Source: Bog-532 sp963830385 (GTDB taxonomy: Bacteria > Actinomycetota > Actinomycetes > Streptosporangiales > Streptosporangiaceae). Taken from it: a DNA stretch of 64,000 bases. The translations under genes were made by a program, and so were the position numbers. Below are positions 8,511 through 16,631 of this stretch, piece after piece. The notes under the pieces are model-generated. The model was not told where the DNA came from, ran no database searches, and saw only the letters and a program-made list of their open reading frames with translations. Where the stretch lies: assembly GCA_963830385.1 (NCBI GenBank), contig CAWHMD010000005.1, positions 744,001 to 808,000 on the forward strand, given 5' to 3'. How positions within the stretch are numbered: the stretch's first letter is position 1; the number at the start of each line of letters is the position of its first letter.

Positions 8511-8546
8511 CTCCGCGCCGCCGGGATGGAGATGGACGGCGCGGAG
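8511..8546 (-). terminator. intergenic hairpin between DUF1269 and DUF302 genes
   Basis: Perfect 10-bp arms CTCCGCGCCG (8511-8520) and CGGCGCGGAG (8537-8546) enclose a 16-nt loop, just after the DUF1269 stop at 8558. No T-run follows. It could attenuate or process the transcript between the two genes. Confidence 0.45.
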
Positions 8547-8557
8547 AGCCGGGTCCG

Positions 8558-9097
8558 TCAGGCCGCGGTTGCGGTGTCCCGCTGCCAGGTCGGGGCTTTC
8601 GGGTCGTCGACGTGCAGGGCCTTCATGAGCTGCTGCTCGGCGTCGTGGGGCAGCGAGGTCTTCAGGACAGTGCCGCCGTAGGGGCGCAGCGCCTCGGTGA
8701 ACTTGTCCGGGGTGACCTTGCGGGCGATCACCAGGAGCGCGGAGGTGCCGGGCTGCACCAGTTCCTGCACGCGCTGCCGGAAGTCGTCCTTGATGCCCAT
8801 GTCCGTGCCGACACCGATCGCCGCCCCCATGATGCCGGCGGCCGCGCCCACGACTGGGGCCAGCGGGCCGAGCAGCAGCAGGCCGAGCACCACACCCCAG
8901 AAAAGGCCGCTGAGAGCACCCCAGGCCACTGCGTGGTGGGCGGGCGTGGTCACGTGCAGCTTGCCGTCGCGGTCCCGGCGGATGATGGCTGCGTCCTCCA
9001 GGTCGATCAGGTAGTCACGCTGCAGCTTCGTGAGCTCCTCCCAGGCACGCTGGGCGGTTTGCTCGTCCGGGTATCCGATGACCATCAGGTCGCTCAT
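8558..9097 (-). CDS. DUF1269 membrane-associated stress protein
   Basis: A 179-residue protein. The N-terminal ferredoxin-like part begins MSDLMVIGYPDEQTAQRAWE. A glycine-rich hydrophobic hairpin follows (WGALSGLFWGVVLGLLLLGP and GAAAGIMGAAIGVG), then a second soluble half with TSALLVIARKVTPDKF. This is the DUF1269 arrangement, known from many stress loci but of undefined function. ATG at 9097 follows GGGAGGAG. Its neighbours (DUF302, CbpM, Clp-N chimera) support a role in envelope or protein-folding stress; this is inference. Confidence 0.88.
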   Translation of the reverse strand: MSDLMVIGYPDEQTAQRAWEELTKLQRDYLIDLEDAAIIRRDRDGKLHVTTPAHHAVAWGALSGLFWGVVLGLLLLGPLAPVVGAAAGIMGAAIGVGTDMGIKDDFRQRVQELVQPGTSALLVIARKVTPDKFTEALRPYGGTVLKTSLPHDAEQQLMKALHVDDPKAPTWQRDTATAA

Positions 9098-9212
9098 CGC
9101 CGTACTCCTCCCACCGCAACTCCTCGATCACGTCGTCCCTGATCTCGGAATCGGATTTCATGGCTTCATCCCGATCTGAATCCGGTCGGGTCACTTACGG
9201 GCCCAGACTCGG

Positions 9213-9581
9213 CTATCCGGTACTGCGCCACATCACACGTTCGGGTAACGCACGATCACGATTAAGGGACACTGGCCGTCGGTTCGTCCGCAGGGCCGCC
9301 TCCAGTGCCGCGATCCGGTCCAGCAGGTCGGCGACCAGCCCAAGCGCCGCGTAGTTCAGCGCGAAGCCCGCGCGGAGGCGCTGCAGGCGGGCCACGGCGG
9401 CGATCTGGCCGCGGGGGAACCACAGCTCGCCGGCCGGGTCACGGCCGGCCTCGATGAGGCCGAGAACGACGAGCCTGCGGATCAGGTCGGGGTGCAGTCC
9501 GGTCAAGGCCGCGAACTGCTCCAGGCTGTGCCGGTCGGTGCGGACCATGGCATATCTCACTGCTGCCCTCTCAGCGCTCAC
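9213..9581 (-). CDS. cbpM: CbpM-like chaperone modulator (MerR-related)
   Basis: It encodes 122 residues, or 111 if translation starts at the second ATG. A MerR-like helix-turn-helix (FAALTGLHPDLIRRLVVLGL then IEAGRDPAGELWFPRGQIAA) is followed by a short helical tail (VADLLDRIAALEAALR). CbpM proteins bind the J-domain co-chaperone CbpA and inhibit it. The gene lies immediately downstream of a CbpA/DnaJ C-terminal region, 2 nt away, as expected for a cbpA-cbpM pair. The J-domain portion of that partner is missing here, so CbpM may have lost its target. Confidence 0.8.
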   Translation of the reverse strand: MSAERAAVRYAMVRTDRHSLEQFAALTGLHPDLIRRLVVLGLIEAGRDPAGELWFPRGQIAAVARLQRLRAGFALNYAALGLVADLLDRIAALEAALRTNRRPVSLNRDRALPERVMWRSTG

Positions 9582-9583
9582 TG

Positions 9584-9955
9584 CTACCCCCTCGACGCTC
9601 TCGGGTCGAAGCTGGTCTCCGCCGCGAGCTGCTCAAAGAGCCGCCGCTCGGCGCGGGACAGCCGGGGCGGCACCATGATCCTGGCCTCGGCGTAGAAGTC
9701 GCCCGGCTTGCCCCGGGGGTTGGGCAGTCCGCGGCCGCGGAGCCGGATCCGGCGCCCGCTCGACGTCCCCGCCGGCACCTTCACCTTGACTTCGCCGCCG
9801 GGGGTGTCCAGGGCGACCGACGTGCCCAGCGCGGCCTCCCACGGTGCCAGCCGCAGTTCGACGTACAGGTCGCGCCCCTCGAGCCGGTACCTCGGGTGTG
9901 GGGCGATCCCGACGATCAGGTACAGGTCGCCGTTGGGCGCCCCGTCGCTGGCCAT
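9584..9955 (-). pseudogene. cbpA: CbpA/DnaJ C-terminal substrate-binding half, 5' truncated
   Basis: About 124 residues match the C-terminal beta-sandwich of DnaJ-type proteins: GDLYLIVGIAPHPRYRLEGR, then VELRLAPWEAALG, PAGTSSGRRIRLRGRGLPNP and GDFYAEARIMVPPRLS. The J-domain with its HPD motif, the G/F linker and the first beta domain are absent. In-frame sequence upstream of ~9955 is unrelated and is antisense to a plausible plus-strand fragment. It is a rearrangement-truncated gene; HSP70 stimulation is impossible without the J-domain. Confidence 0.8.
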
Positions 9956-9959
9956 CGGG

Positions 9960-10184
9960 CTGCTCACTGCGAGCCTCGACTCCGCCGAGTTGCAAGCGTG
10001 GGCGGTAGAAGCACTTACCCCGGACGACGTCGACGGCCTGTGTGACGTCATGGCCGGCTTGCACATGGTGTGCGAGTTGCTGCTGCTCGAACTGCATGCG
10101 GCGACGGGAGAACCGCCCTCAGCCACCCTGCAGAGACTGGCGATGCTGGCCGAGCATCGGCGAGGGACACCATCGTCCAGCTAG
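9960..10184 (+). pseudogene. 3' end of an unidentified helical protein
   Basis: The plus-strand frame ending at 10184 reads LDSAELQAWAVEALTPDDVD, then LHMVCELLLLELHAATGE and a basic tail. It has the composition of a real helical protein C-terminus. No start codon with a ribosome binding site precedes it, and it begins where the truncated CbpA gene ends on the other strand. Both were probably cut by the same rearrangement. Family unknown. Confidence 0.4.
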
Positions 10185-10460
10185 GGAGTACCGATCTGCC
10201 CGCGCGCCGCGAACCGCCGCAACGGGCTCCTGCTGGTCGCCCTACCTGCCAGCGGCCGGACGACGAGCCCGCGCTGGCCGCGATCTTTCGGGGAACTGCC
10301 AGCTAGCCAGTGCCGCAGCCGGTGAATATCACGATGAACTGCGCGGCCGGGCCCGGACTCGCGACATGGTCGCGGGTCCCGCGATGCGGGCACCGCCTCG
10401 GGACCAGTGTGACGCAGGTCGCACCTCACCAGCTTCGTTCTACTGAACAGGACCTGCCTC
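10185..10460. other. no gene seen
   Basis: This stretch carries only short shadow frames. It ends at the regulatory repeats upstream of the membrane protein gene at 10549. Confidence 0.4.
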
Positions 10461-10493
10461 CTATGCGTGTTAGTAGTTGAAAGTGAAACTACT
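10461..10493. promoter_or_regulatory. shared 16-bp motif plus adjacent inverted repeat
   Basis: CTATGCGTGTTAGTAG (10461-10476) is one of three copies of the same motif in this block. The others lie at 13120-13135 and 15928-15943. It overlaps an inverted repeat with arms AGTAGTT (10472-10478) and AACTACT (10487-10493). It lies ~55-90 bp upstream of the membrane protein start and is a candidate operator. Confidence 0.5.
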
Positions 10494-10548
10494 GCTGTCC
10501 CGTTGAGACACCAGGCCCGCGGGGATGGCCAACAACAGGAGGACACCG

Positions 10549-11034
10549 ATGCGTGATCGTATTGCCCAATGGCAGCCGGACCAGAGCGCGGCCGTGGCCG
10601 CCCGCACGGTCGCCGCGCTGACGCTAGTTGCGCTGGCGGTGATCCACGTTCTCGATCTGCCGGGCACGCTCGGCCCGACCCCGCTGGTCGGCATCGGATA
10701 TCTCGGGATCATCGTTTCGGCAATCCTGATCGGCGGCGTGCTGATCGCCCGGCCGCATTGGCTGGCATGGGCCGCGGCTGCTGCTGTGGCTTCCTCGGCG
10801 ATGGTCGGATACATCCTGACCCGCGCCCTGCACGGCGGTTTCCTGGACGACCACGGCGATGTCGGTAACTGGCATTGCCCGCTGGGCATCGCCGCGCTCA
10901 GCGTGGAATCGGTGATCCTCCTGCTCGTCCTGCTCGCCATACTCGGCGCCTGGCAGGCGCGGATCCACGCCGCGAGCGTGGCTGCAGAGTCCCGGCCTGC
11001 CGCGCGGCCTGCACCGGAGTACAGCCAGCTCTGA
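10549..11034 (+). CDS. small multi-pass membrane protein
   Basis: It encodes 161 residues with four likely transmembrane segments (VAALTLVALAVIHVLDL, ISAILIGGVLIA-like, AAAAVASSAMVGYILTRAL, SVILLLVLLAILGAW). A His/Asp-containing loop (GGFLDDHGDVGNWHCPLGI) lies between helices 3 and 4. ATG 10549 is preferred over 10525 because AGGAGG lies 7-8 nt upstream. The family is unknown to me. It is followed by FtsH and preceded by the motif also found before the COG4315 gene, so it is probably co-regulated with the stress block. Confidence 0.7.
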   Translation: MRDRIAQWQPDQSAAVAARTVAALTLVALAVIHVLDLPGTLGPTPLVGIGYLGIIVSAILIGGVLIARPHWLAWAAAAAVASSAMVGYILTRALHGGFLDDHGDVGNWHCPLGIAALSVESVILLLVLLAILGAWQARIHAASVAAESRPAARPAPEYSQL

Positions 11035-11109
11035 TAATCACGCCCTGGCCGCTAGGCCCGCGCTAGACCCCCGCCCGGCGTGCCGTCGGGCATCCGGAAG
11101 GAGCATAAG

Positions 11110-13104
11110 ATGCGCATGTACCAGCCTGGCCCGCCCGGCCGGGCCAACGCGGCCCCGTGGCGGCGGTGGCTGCTGCCGGGGGTTTTCGCAGCGTTCTTCG
11201 TGACGTTGCTGGTCCTGCCGGGTCGCGCAGCCCGGGCCACGCCGCTGAGCTACACCAAGTTCCAGGCCGATGTCGCCGCCGGAACGGTCCATGCGGTGAC
11301 GATCGGCCCGGCGGGCCAGGTCACCGGCAGCTTGACCAGCGGGCAGCCGTTCACCACGACCATTCCGGTCGCGCTCGGCGGCAATGGCCTGGCCGGTGAC
11401 CTGGCCGCCCACCACGTCCAGGTCACCGCCACGGCCGCCGCCGCGTCCTCTTCGCTGCTGTCAGTGCTGGCCGGGCTGCTGCCGCTGCTGCTGATTGGCG
11501 GCTTGCTCTATTTCGTCATCCGCAGCGTCCGCGCGCAGGCCGACGGCATGGGCGGCGGCATGAGCCATCTGACCAGCCTGACCAAGGCGAAAGCACGGGT
11601 CATCGACGGCGAGCGCCCCGTTACCCGGTTCACCGACGTGGCCGGCTACGCCGCGGTCAAGACGGAGATCAGTGAGGTCGTCGACTACCTGCGCGATCCC
11701 GCCCGCTACCACCGGGCTGGGGCACGAGGACCGCGTGGTGTCCTGATGGCCGGGCCGCCCGGCACCGGCAAGACCCTGCTCGCCCGCGCGGTCGCCGGCG
11801 AAGCCCACGTGCCGTTCTTTTCCGTATCAGGCTCGGGCTTTGTGGAGATGTTTGTCGGCGTCGGCGCAGCCAGGGTCCGAGATCTGTTCGAGCAGGCCCG
11901 CACCCGCGGGCCGGCGATCGTGTTCATCGACGAGATCGATGCCCTCGGCTCCCGCCGCGACCAGGGCGGCTTGGCCGGCAATGACGAGCGGGAGCAGACG
12001 CTCAACCAGCTGCTCGCCGAGATGGACGGATTCGAAGAGTCCACCGGGGTGGTGGTGCTGGCTGCTACCAACCGGCCGGAAGCCCTGGACCCCGCGCTGC
12101 GCCGGCCTGGCCGGTTCGACCGCGAGGTCGTCGTCCCGCTGCCCGGCCGGTCCGAGCGGAGCGCCATCCTGGCCGCCCACGCCCGCGGCAAGACCCTCGG
12201 CCCAGACGCCGATCTCAATGAGATCGCCGCCGCCACCCCCGGATTCTCCGGCGCGGACCTGGCCAACCTCATCAACGAGGCCGCCCTCACCGCCGTCCGG
12301 GACGGTCGCACGAGCCTCACCGCCGCCGACTTCGCCAGCGCCCGCGATCGCGTGCTCCTCGGCACCCGGCGCAGCAGCCCGCTGGCCCCCGGCGAACTCG
12401 CCACCGTCGCCGTCCACGAGGCCGGCCACGCTCTGGTCGCCGCCTTGTCCCCGCACGCCGACCCGGTCAGCCGGGTCACCGTCCTGGGCGCGGGGCAGGC
12501 CCTGGGGCTGACCGAGATGCTCCCCGCCGACGACCGCCGACTGTACGGGGAAAGCTACCTGGCCGAGACCCTTTCCGTCCGCCTCGGTGGCCGGGCCGCC
12601 GAACGCCTGGTCTGCGGCGAGGCATCGACCGGCGCCGCCGACGACCTGGCCTCCGCCACCGCCCTGGCCACCCAGATGGTCCGCGACTTCGGCCTCAGCG
12701 ACAAGATCGGACCGGTCAGCTACGGCGACCCCGGGCTCGCCGCACCACGCAGTTACTCCGAGCACACCCAATGGCTGGTCGACCAGGAAGTCGCCGCCAT
12801 CCTGAGCACGGCGGAAACCCGTGCGCGGGATCTGCTCACCAGTCACCAGGAAGCCCTCAGGCAGCTCACCGCCGCCCTACTGGAACAGGAAACTATTACC
12901 GGCGACCAGGTCCGCGCCCTTGCCCAGGCCAGCCCGGCCGCTCTGCCCGTGGGCACCCCTGCGGCGGCCACCGGCCGTAATCAGGGCCTGGAAAGCGCCG
13001 ACGGCAGGGCTCCGTCACGTGCCGGCAGGCGCACCGGTCCCCTCCCGGTCGCCGCAGCGGTCCACCAGGCGCCTCACCGCCAGGGTATTTCGCCCGGTCA
13101 GTGA
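11110..13104 (+). CDS. ftsH: FtsH-family membrane AAA+ zinc metalloprotease
   Basis: A 664-residue protein with the complete FtsH layout. It has an N-terminal helix (LLPGVFAAFFVTLLVLPG), a short extracytoplasmic domain, a second helix and an AAA+ module. Walker A is GPPGTGKT (residues 215-222), Walker B VFIDEID, and the second region of homology ATNRPEALDPALRRPGRFDR. The M41 protease zinc site is HEAGH (436-440). FtsH degrades unfolded membrane and cytosolic proteins. ATG 11110 is chosen because GGAAGGAG precedes it. The periplasmic part is shorter and more divergent than in housekeeping FtsH, and it sits in an accessory stress block, so it is probably a second copy; that is inference. Confidence 0.95.
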   Translation: MRMYQPGPPGRANAAPWRRWLLPGVFAAFFVTLLVLPGRAARATPLSYTKFQADVAAGTVHAVTIGPAGQVTGSLTSGQPFTTTIPVALGGNGLAGDLAAHHVQVTATAAAASSSLLSVLAGLLPLLLIGGLLYFVIRSVRAQADGMGGGMSHLTSLTKAKARVIDGERPVTRFTDVAGYAAVKTEISEVVDYLRDPARYHRAGARGPRGVLMAGPPGTGKTLLARAVAGEAHVPFFSVSGSGFVEMFVGVGAARVRDLFEQARTRGPAIVFIDEIDALGSRRDQGGLAGNDEREQTLNQLLAEMDGFEESTGVVVLAATNRPEALDPALRRPGRFDREVVVPLPGRSERSAILAAHARGKTLGPDADLNEIAAATPGFSGADLANLINEAALTAVRDGRTSLTAADFASARDRVLLGTRRSSPLAPGELATVAVHEAGHALVAALSPHADPVSRVTVLGAGQALGLTEMLPADDRRLYGESYLAETLSVRLGGRAAERLVCGEASTGAADDLASATALATQMVRDFGLSDKIGPVSYGDPGLAAPRSYSEHTQWLVDQEVAAILSTAETRARDLLTSHQEALRQLTAALLEQETITGDQVRALAQASPAALPVGTPAAATGRNQGLESADGRAPSRAGRRTGPLPVAAAVHQAPHRQGISPGQ

Positions 13105-13118
13105 ACCCTCACGCCTTT

Positions 13119-13135
13119 ACTAAGCATGTTAGTAG
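13119..13135. promoter_or_regulatory. palindromic operator-like site, second copy of the shared motif
   Basis: ACTAA-GCATG-TTAGT (13119-13133) is a perfect inverted repeat. It is the best copy of the 16-bp motif CTAAGCATGTTAGTAG (13120-13135) also present at 10461 and 15928. It lies ~30 bp upstream of the COG4315 gene start, a position suited to repressor control. Confidence 0.55.
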
Positions 13136-13163
13136 ATAACACACATTATCCCAGGAGGAAATC

Positions 13164-13697
13164 ATGCGACACCCACGAGTCATCATCGCCGGCATCGGCG
13201 TGGCCGCCGTGCTGGCCACCGCCGGAGGTATCACCGCCGCTACGGCGGGCACGTCCGTCGCCAGTGGCGCGTCCGCCGCCGGCCACAGTGCTGCGGCCAC
13301 GAGCGTGCGCACCGCCCAGGTCGCCGTCGGAGGCAAGATGGAGACGATCCTGACCACTGCTACCGGGCAGCCCCTGTACTACTACCAGCCTGACACGGCA
13401 GCGAAGTCGCTCGTCACGGGGAGCCTGGCCCGGCTGTGGCCACCGCTGACATCCACGGCGCCGACCGGCACGGGACTCAGCGGCAACCTCGCGGTGCTCA
13501 AGGACGTCAATGGCCAGCAGGTCACCTACAACGGCCATCCGCTGTACACCTTCGTTGACGATCACGCAGGCCAGGTGACCGGCCAGGGATTCGAGAATTT
13601 CTTCGTGGCCACCCCGGGCCTCGCCGCGATAACCGGTAATTCGGCACCGGCCAGCACGGTGCCCTCCGCCGCGCCCGGCAGCAGTGTCGGCTACTGA
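13164..13697 (+). CDS. COG4315-type exported repeat protein
   Basis: A 177-residue exported protein. The N-terminal signal (VIIAGIGVAAVLATAGGITA) lacks a clear lipobox cysteine. The mature part contains two units of the COG4315 Y-x-(F/W/Y) pattern: TGQPLYYYQPDTAAKS near residues 75-90 and YNGHPLYTFVDDHAGQVTGQ near 125-145. The family is common in actinobacteria and of unknown function. ATG 13164 has AGGAGG 6 nt upstream. The palindromic site at 13119 lies directly in front of it. Confidence 0.82.
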   Translation: MRHPRVIIAGIGVAAVLATAGGITAATAGTSVASGASAAGHSAAATSVRTAQVAVGGKMETILTTATGQPLYYYQPDTAAKSLVTGSLARLWPPLTSTAPTGTGLSGNLAVLKDVNGQQVTYNGHPLYTFVDDHAGQVTGQGFENFFVATPGLAAITGNSAPASTVPSAAPGSSVGY

Positions 13698-13896
13698 TAC
13701 CGCGAGTTGCCGCCCGGGTGAGCACCCGCCGCCTCTTCGGCCAGAAGCCACCAGACCAGGGCGCCGCGGCGGCCCCCGGTCAGGATCTCCGACACGCTCG
13801 CCGCTGACCAGCCGGTCGCAGACCTGGCAGCACCCGCACCCGCGGGTTGCCGAGTCGGCCGCGGCGCCGCAGCGACACTGCCTCGAAGAGACGGAC

Positions 13897-15051
13897 ATGA
13901 CAGTCACCAGACCCGCATCAGCCAGGCTCCGGCCCTTGCTCCGGCCAGAATCGCGCGGGCCCGGAGGCACCACCGCCGCAGCCCCGCCCACCGCCGCAGC
14001 CTTGGGTACTGCTCCAGTGCGTGAGCACCGGAGAGGTAAGCATGTGGCCCGCATTGCGGCCGCCGCGGTCGCGGCAGCGGCGCTGGTAGCCGGCGGGGCG
14101 GCCGAGCGGGCCGCGGTGGCTGCGTCGTTTGCGATGCTGGCTCACCTGCACTGGCTCTGGATCCCGGCTGCCATCGTGCTCGAAGCGGCGTCCATGGCGG
14201 CCTTCGCGATCATGTTGCGCCGGCTGCTCGCGGCGGGCGGCGCCAGCGTCGGGCTCCGGCCGATGCTGGCCACGGCCTTCGCGGCGAACGCACTGTCCGT
14301 CTCGGTGCCGGTGGCCGGACCCGAGCTGGCCACGGCCTTCACCTTCCACCGCTTCACCCGCCAGGGTGCCGATGTGCCGCTGGCCGGCTGGTCGCTGCTG
14401 GCCGGCGGGGTGGTCTCCACAACCGCCGGCATCCTCGTCGCAGGCGGCGGCGGTCTGGCGTCCGGGAACATCGTGGCCATAGCGGTTGCCCTTCCCGCCA
14501 GTGCCGTTGCCGTCGCCGCTCTCATCGTGACGGGAGCGGTCATGCGCCGGCCGCGGCTGCGGGGGGCACTCGAGCGGCCTGCCGCCTGGGCGCTGCGGCA
14601 CGAGTACCGGCTGCTGCGCCGGCCCGCCGCCGAGCCCCGCCAGACCGTCCGGGCCTGGGCTGACCGCCTGGGCTCACTTCAGCTTCCTTCGTCAGGCTGG
14701 ATGGCAGTGACCGGTCTAGGCCTGGCCAACTGGCTCGCCGACGCAGCGGTCCTCGCCGTGAGCATTCGCGCCGCCGGAGCCGCCATACCGTGGCACGACC
14801 TCTTGCTGGTCTACGGCACGGCAATCGCCGCGCAGAGCCTCAATATCACGCCCGGCGGTCTCGGGGTCGCCGAGGGAACGCTCAGCGTGGCCCTGGTCGC
14901 CAGTGGGCTGCGGGCCAGCCAGGCCCTGGCCGCGGTGCTGCTCTACCGGCTGGCCAGTTTCTGGCTGGTGGCCTTCGCCGGCTGGCTGGTCTTCCTCTGG
15001 CTGCGGCGTCCGGCCCGGTGGCCGGCATGCCGCCTTCTCCGGAACAGGTAA
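13897..15051 (+). CDS. flippase-like / LPG-synthase-type membrane protein
   Basis: A membrane protein of about 384 residues resembling the UPF0104/YbhN family (the flippase half of lysylphosphatidylglycerol synthases). Its hydrophobic helices include the conserved-looking ITPGGLGVAEGTLSVAL near the C-terminus. Such proteins are implicated in moving lipids or lipid-linked sugars across the membrane. The frame is open from 13684, but upstream residues are Pro/Arg-rich. ATG 13897 is a plausible start, and a start nearer the first helix at ~14041 is possible. Its TAA overlaps the hydrolase ATG (TAATG), so the two are co-translated. Confidence 0.7.
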   Translation: MTVTRPASARLRPLLRPESRGPGGTTAAAPPTAAALGTAPVREHRRGKHVARIAAAAVAAAALVAGGAAERAAVAASFAMLAHLHWLWIPAAIVLEAASMAAFAIMLRRLLAAGGASVGLRPMLATAFAANALSVSVPVAGPELATAFTFHRFTRQGADVPLAGWSLLAGGVVSTTAGILVAGGGGLASGNIVAIAVALPASAVAVAALIVTGAVMRRPRLRGALERPAAWALRHEYRLLRRPAAEPRQTVRAWADRLGSLQLPSSGWMAVTGLGLANWLADAAVLAVSIRAAGAAIPWHDLLLVYGTAIAAQSLNITPGGLGVAEGTLSVALVASGLRASQALAAVLLYRLASFWLVAFAGWLVFLWLRRPARWPACRLLRNR

Positions 15052-15914
15052 TGGCCGTGACTGCTGACGTCGAATCCCCCGCCCGAGCTGACCGGCCCGG
15101 CGTACTGGGTACGCACGAGCTGGTACTCCTGCATGGGCAGCCAGGATCGCCTGCGGACTGGGTGCGGGTGGCCGGCCGGCTGCCTGCCCAGTTCCACGCC
15201 ATCGCGGTGGACCGGCCCGGTTACGGGGCCAGCCGGCGTGCCGCCGGCGGGTTCGCCGCCAACGCGCGAGCCGCGCTCGATGACCTGGACGCGCGCGGCA
15301 TCGAGCGCGCTGTGCTGGTGGGGCACTCGTACGGCGGCGGGGTGGCGCTGTCGGCGGCGAGCCTGGCGCCGGACCGGGTGGAGGCGGTGATCCTGCTCGC
15401 GAGCGTGGGACCGGGGTGCGTGAACGGCTGGGATCGGCTGCTCGCTGCGCCTGTCGCCGGCCCGCTGTGCGCGCTGATGGCCTGGCGGCTCACGCCGTGG
15501 ATCGCCCGAGCCCGGCTCCGCTGGGCTGCCAGCCGGCGGGGCGGCCCGCCTGACCCCGGTGAGTACGTCAACTGGCAAGTGTGGGGCCGAGCGGGCCGTG
15601 ACCGTGGCTCGCTGTGGCGCACCTTCCTGCTGGAGCAGCGCGCCCTGCTGCAGGAACTTCCGGAGCTGGAGCGGGCCGTGCCGTCGGTCCAGCCCCCGGT
15701 GCTGCTGCTCGCCGACCCCCGGGACCCCCTGGTCCCGGTCGATACCGCCCACGCGCTGGCCGAGGCGCTGCCGGACGCGCGTCTGCAGCTCATTGAAGGC
15801 GCCGGTCATCACCTGCCCAGGAGAGCCCCCGAGGCCGTGGCCGATGCGATCGTCACGTTCATCGCGGCAGTGGAGGAGCGCGAAGCTCGCCTACCGCTCA
15901 CCCAGGCGGTGTAA
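15051..15914 (+). CDS. alpha/beta-fold hydrolase
   Basis: A hydrolase of 287 residues. The oxyanion region is LVLLHGQPGSPADW, the nucleophile elbow GHSYGGG (Ser near residue 90), the acid is in LLLADPRDPLVPV, and the catalytic His is in IEGAGHHLPRRAP. The lid region (RLTPWIARARLRWAAS) is helical. Substrate unknown; esterase or epoxide-hydrolase-like activity is possible. ATG at 15051 overlaps the flippase stop, and the pairing suggests action on a lipid. Confidence 0.85.
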   Translation: MAVTADVESPARADRPGVLGTHELVLLHGQPGSPADWVRVAGRLPAQFHAIAVDRPGYGASRRAAGGFAANARAALDDLDARGIERAVLVGHSYGGGVALSAASLAPDRVEAVILLASVGPGCVNGWDRLLAAPVAGPLCALMAWRLTPWIARARLRWAASRRGGPPDPGEYVNWQVWGRAGRDRGSLWRTFLLEQRALLQELPELERAVPSVQPPVLLLADPRDPLVPVDTAHALAEALPDARLQLIEGAGHHLPRRAPEAVADAIVTFIAAVEEREARLPLTQAV

Positions 15915-15927
15915 CACCGCACGTGCC

Positions 15928-15943
15928 CTATCCGTGTTAGTGG
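15928..15943. promoter_or_regulatory. third copy of the shared 16-bp motif
   Basis: CTATCCGTGTTAGTGG (15928-15943) matches the sites at 10461 and 13120 at 12 or more of 16 positions. It follows the hydrolase stop by 14 bp. What it would control is unclear: only a short unassigned frame and the truncated DUF1707 gene follow. Confidence 0.4.
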
Positions 15944-15945
15944 AA

Positions 15946-16140
15946 CAAAGGGCGGCGAGTGAGGCTGGGGCGGACCGGCTCATCCGGATCACGGGCGCAG
16001 GCGGCAGCGCGAGCCGCACGGCGGCGGAGTCTTCCAGCTCGGTGATCACTGGCTGCCGCCGGGTGATCGCGCTGCCGCGGCTCGGCGCGGAGTACATTGC
16101 GGACTTCGTGGTCGCCCGGCTGGCGGAGCTAAGCTTTTAG
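15946..16140 (+). other. short unassigned open frame
   Basis: This frame reads ASEAGADRLIRITGAGGSAS and ends ALPRLGAEYIADFVVARLAE before a TAG at 16140. It has no convincing start or ribosome binding site. The DRLIRIT stretch resembles the N-terminus of the DUF2637 protein at 58574, which may be chance or another element fragment. Confidence 0.25.
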
Positions 16141-16166
16141 CTAGGTCGTGCTTATGGGAGGCAGCC

Positions 16167-16448
16167 GTGACGGCAGGGCGCGAAGACGGGACGGCGGGTG
16201 CACTGGGCCAGCTGAGGACCTCACATGCCGACCGCGAGCAGGCGATCGACGTGCTCAAGGCCGCGTTCGTCCAGGGTCGGCTGACCAAGGACGAGTTCGA
16301 CTTGCGGGTCAGCCAGGTATTCGCGTCACGGACCTACGCGGCCCTGGACGCACAGACCGTTGGCCCGTGCCACCAGCGAGGACATCGGCTTGACCAGTAC
16401 CCCCCTTCACTGCTTGCCAGTGTTACAGAGGTCCCCGCAGCAAAGTAG
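16167..16448 (+). pseudogene. DUF1707 protein, truncated
   Basis: GTG 16167 follows GGGAGG. The first ~50 residues carry the DUF1707 signature: RTSHADREQAIDVLKAAFVQ and GRLTKDEFDLRVSQVFASRT. This small domain is found at the N-terminus of many actinobacterial membrane proteins. After AALDAQT the sequence no longer matches the family and there is no membrane segment, so the gene is probably disrupted, though a short DUF1707-only protein cannot be excluded. Confidence 0.6.
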
Positions 16449-16631
16449 GCCTTGCGAGCGCCGTCGTCCGCGCCCGGCCACGATCGACTTACCGAGCCAA
16501 TCTAGGCTTGCCGCTGAAGCGGCCTCCGGAGCCGTGACCACCGATGAACGACCTGGACCGACTGGGCCGTTTCCTGCGGACCGATCCACGTGGTGTCGGC
16601 TGCGAGGAGCAGGGCAGGCAACTAGGAGCGC

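Noticed and set aside
8511..8546. Hairpin as a riboswitch or structured RNA
   Set aside because: A single perfect stem with a plain loop after a stop codon fits a terminator or processing stem; no conserved riboswitch features.
11827..12846. Long antisense open frames opposite ftsH and other high-GC genes
   Set aside because: Typical high-GC shadow frames: compositions of Gly, Arg, Ala with no domains, and the opposite strand carries complete FtsH motifs.
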